Assembly: GCA_026397575.1 (NCBI GenBank)
Contig: JAPLUP010000480.1
Span: forward strand, 1-6,395
Length of the DNA: 6,395 bases
Direction: 5' to 3'
From: Candidatus Zixiibacteriota bacterium
Lineage (GTDB): Bacteria > Zixibacteria > MSB-5A5 > CAIYYT01
Shown here piece after piece: positions 5,361-6,395 of this stretch. Both the position numbers and the translations under genes were made by a program. How positions within the stretch are numbered: the stretch's first letter is position 1; each line of letters starts with the position of its first letter. The notes below the pieces were generated by a model. That model was given only the letters and a program-made list of their open reading frames with translations, ran no database searches and had not been told where the DNA came from.

Positions 5361-6098
5361 TTAGGCGCGGGTTTTGAGAGACTCCTTGAAAACGCGGTAG
5401 AAACCAAGTTTGGTCAGTGTGTCGCGTACTGGGGCAGTCACCTTCTCGATATTGAAATCGGCGTTTCCGGTGCGACCTCTGGTGCGGTCGGCAACGGTCG
5501 CCACCAATCGGGCGGCAGCTTCAACAGCAGTGATATCCATTAGCTTTTCGGCGCTTTTGATCAGGATGACACCACCGTTGGCATCTACCGAGAAGTGCTC
5601 GAGAGAAGGCAACTCGGCGATCAGGTCGGATTTGGCCTGTCGAAGCAACTCGGCGATCTCAAAACGAGAGACATGCGCCTGCAGGAATCCGAGCGACAAG
5701 TTGATTGCCCGCGCCAGCGCCGAGGCATGTTCGGGCAGAAATGTGAAATGCGGCGACGGAGCGGTCGCCTGGGAGCCAAGGGCGCTCTCCAAGGCGGAGA
5801 TCGACGACTTGGCGACAAGGTTCAGGGTTGTCGTGTTGAGATCGCTCTTGCCGATGACGAGCAGGGCAAAAGTGTCGTGGTTGTGTAGAAAGAGCCATCC
5901 CTTATGGAAGCGGACGATGGCGCCGCAGTTCTGGTCGCGAACCTCGCAAAAGCGGGCAAGCTGCCGGCAAAGCTGATCGACCATATCTTCTCCGAAGCGT
6001 GCTGGCAGCAGTTTGTGGAAGTTGTTGGTTCGCTTTTCCCACAGGATGACGCCAGAGACGCCGACGACGCCGCGAATCATTTCGATGATCTTGTTCAT
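5361..6098 (-). CDS. Roadblock/LC7-like domain protein with an unassigned C-terminal region
   Basis: A 245-residue soluble protein. Residues 1-108 fit the Roadblock/LC7 fold: an N-terminal helix, the strand VVGVSGVILWEK (11-22), a helix at 37-52, then strands around CGAIVRFHKGWLFLHNH (58-74) and TFALLVIGKSDLN (76-88), and a closing helix (91-107). Such proteins, MglB being the best known, bind small Ras-like GTPases and often act in cell polarity or motility. Residues 120-245 form a second mixed helical region (FEIAELLRQAKSDLIAEL, then GGVILIKSAEK) that I do not recognise. The start ATG overlaps the stop of the upstream gene as ATGA and is preceded by GAGGG four bases away, so the two genes are translationally coupled and probably work together. 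No partner GTPase is visible. The fold call rests on pattern only. Confidence 0.8.
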   Translation of the reverse strand: MNKIIEMIRGVVGVSGVILWEKRTNNFHKLLPARFGEDMVDQLCRQLARFCEVRDQNCGAIVRFHKGWLFLHNHDTFALLVIGKSDLNTTTLNLVAKSSISALESALGSQATAPSPHFTFLPEHASALARAINLSLGFLQAHVSRFEIAELLRQAKSDLIAELPSLEHFSVDANGGVILIKSAEKLMDITAVEAAARLVATVADRTRGRTGNADFNIEKVTAPVRDTLTKLGFYRVFKESLKTRA

Positions 6099-6395
6099 GC
6101 GGCCCTCGCAATTTTCCAGAGTTCGGCGAAAATTTCGCGCTTGCGGGCTTTCGTATCAGTCAAAGCGACAAGATAACCGCCTTTGAAAGGCAGCAGCAAC
6201 ACGTCGCGCGTGCCCAGATTGAGGACACAGTCTTCACAGTCACCCAGATTGCTGACCCGCGCCATATCGAAGAGGACGTCAGTCAGGCTGTGAATCATCG
6301 CCGCCAGCATCTCGGCTTCCGTCAAGCCGGGCTCGCACGTAAACAGGTGGTAACCGTGCATGAGTTGAAATTGCTGGTCCTGGTCCAGGGTGGTC
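6095..6395 (-). CDS. Roadblock/LC7-like small protein (5' end beyond the window)
   Basis: The frame is open to the right edge and gives 99 residues. The ATG at 6361 has no ribosome binding site, and the codons before it (LDQDQQFQL) read naturally, so the start is probably outside the window. The visible part matches the second half of a Roadblock/LC7 domain. A long amphipathic helix (TEAEMLAAMIHSLTDVLFDM) is followed by two strands, CVLNLGTRDVLLLPFK and GGYLVALTDTK, and a final helix. With the downstream gene it would make a tandem of two such folds, perhaps a heterodimer that regulates a small GTPase. The closely spaced Cys pair CEDC is unusual and could be a metal or redox site. Assignment is by pattern, not by search. 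Confidence 0.75.
   Translation of the reverse strand, partial: TTLDQDQQFQLMHGYHLFTCEPGLTEAEMLAAMIHSLTDVLFDMARVSNLGDCEDCVLNLGTRDVLLLPFKGGYLVALTDTKARKREIFAELWKIARAA

Noticed and set aside
5410..5976. 188-codon plus-strand frame
   Set aside because: It lies entirely antisense to the Roadblock/LC7 gene, which has coupling, a binding site and a recognisable fold; the shadow has a Ser/Arg-rich, non-protein-like composition.
1..6395. CRISPR array, tRNA, rRNA or transposase
   Set aside because: No regularly spaced direct repeats, no cloverleaf with a T-loop GTTCGA context, no rRNA signatures and no DDE or serine/tyrosine recombinase frame were seen.

Overview
The window looks like bacterial chromosome of roughly even base composition, with short genes separated by unusually repeat-rich gaps. 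A PEP-CTERM surface protein, tandem Roadblock/LC7-type proteins, a DhnA-type class I aldolase and many short palindromes suggest an uncultured Gram-negative lineage, perhaps of the FCB/Zixibacteria kind. That placement is an inference from gene types only; no phylogenetic marker is complete enough here to settle it.

Layout, left to right. Positions 2-262 (+) are the last 86 codons of a ComM/YifB-type Mg-chelatase-like AAA+ ATPase. Its stop overlaps by one base the start of a 292-residue gene (262-1140, +) of an uncharacterised helical family resembling DUF5677. A gap of about 670 bases follows. It holds a 241-bp concentric palindrome, a second long inverted repeat with 26-base arms, a short palindrome and the terminator of the next gene. 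A PEP-CTERM protein is encoded leftward at 1813-2499.

From there to the right edge every gene is on the minus strand. A complete class I fructose-bisphosphate aldolase (2868-3947) is preceded by an ORF whose first 43 codons are a diverged copy of the aldolase N-terminus (4160-4288). The remainder of that ORF has lost similarity and ends in a TGATG overlap with the aldolase start. A possible small one-helix membrane protein is nested between them. Upstream come a palindromic repeat block (4320-4420) and holo-ACP synthase acpS (4485-4847). A gap of about 490 bases follows, then two Roadblock/LC7-like genes joined by an ATGA overlap (5361-6098 and 6095-right edge), the second cut by the window edge.

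Functionally this is a mixed housekeeping neighbourhood: central carbon metabolism, activation of acyl carrier protein, small-GTPase regulation and a surface-sorted protein. I see no defence locus, CRISPR array, tRNA, rRNA or transposase. The features most worth a second look are the truncated aldolase paralogue fused in phase to the start of the intact aldolase, and the nested palindromes at 1146-1386 and 1590-1674. Neither can be claimed as a new system from sequence alone.
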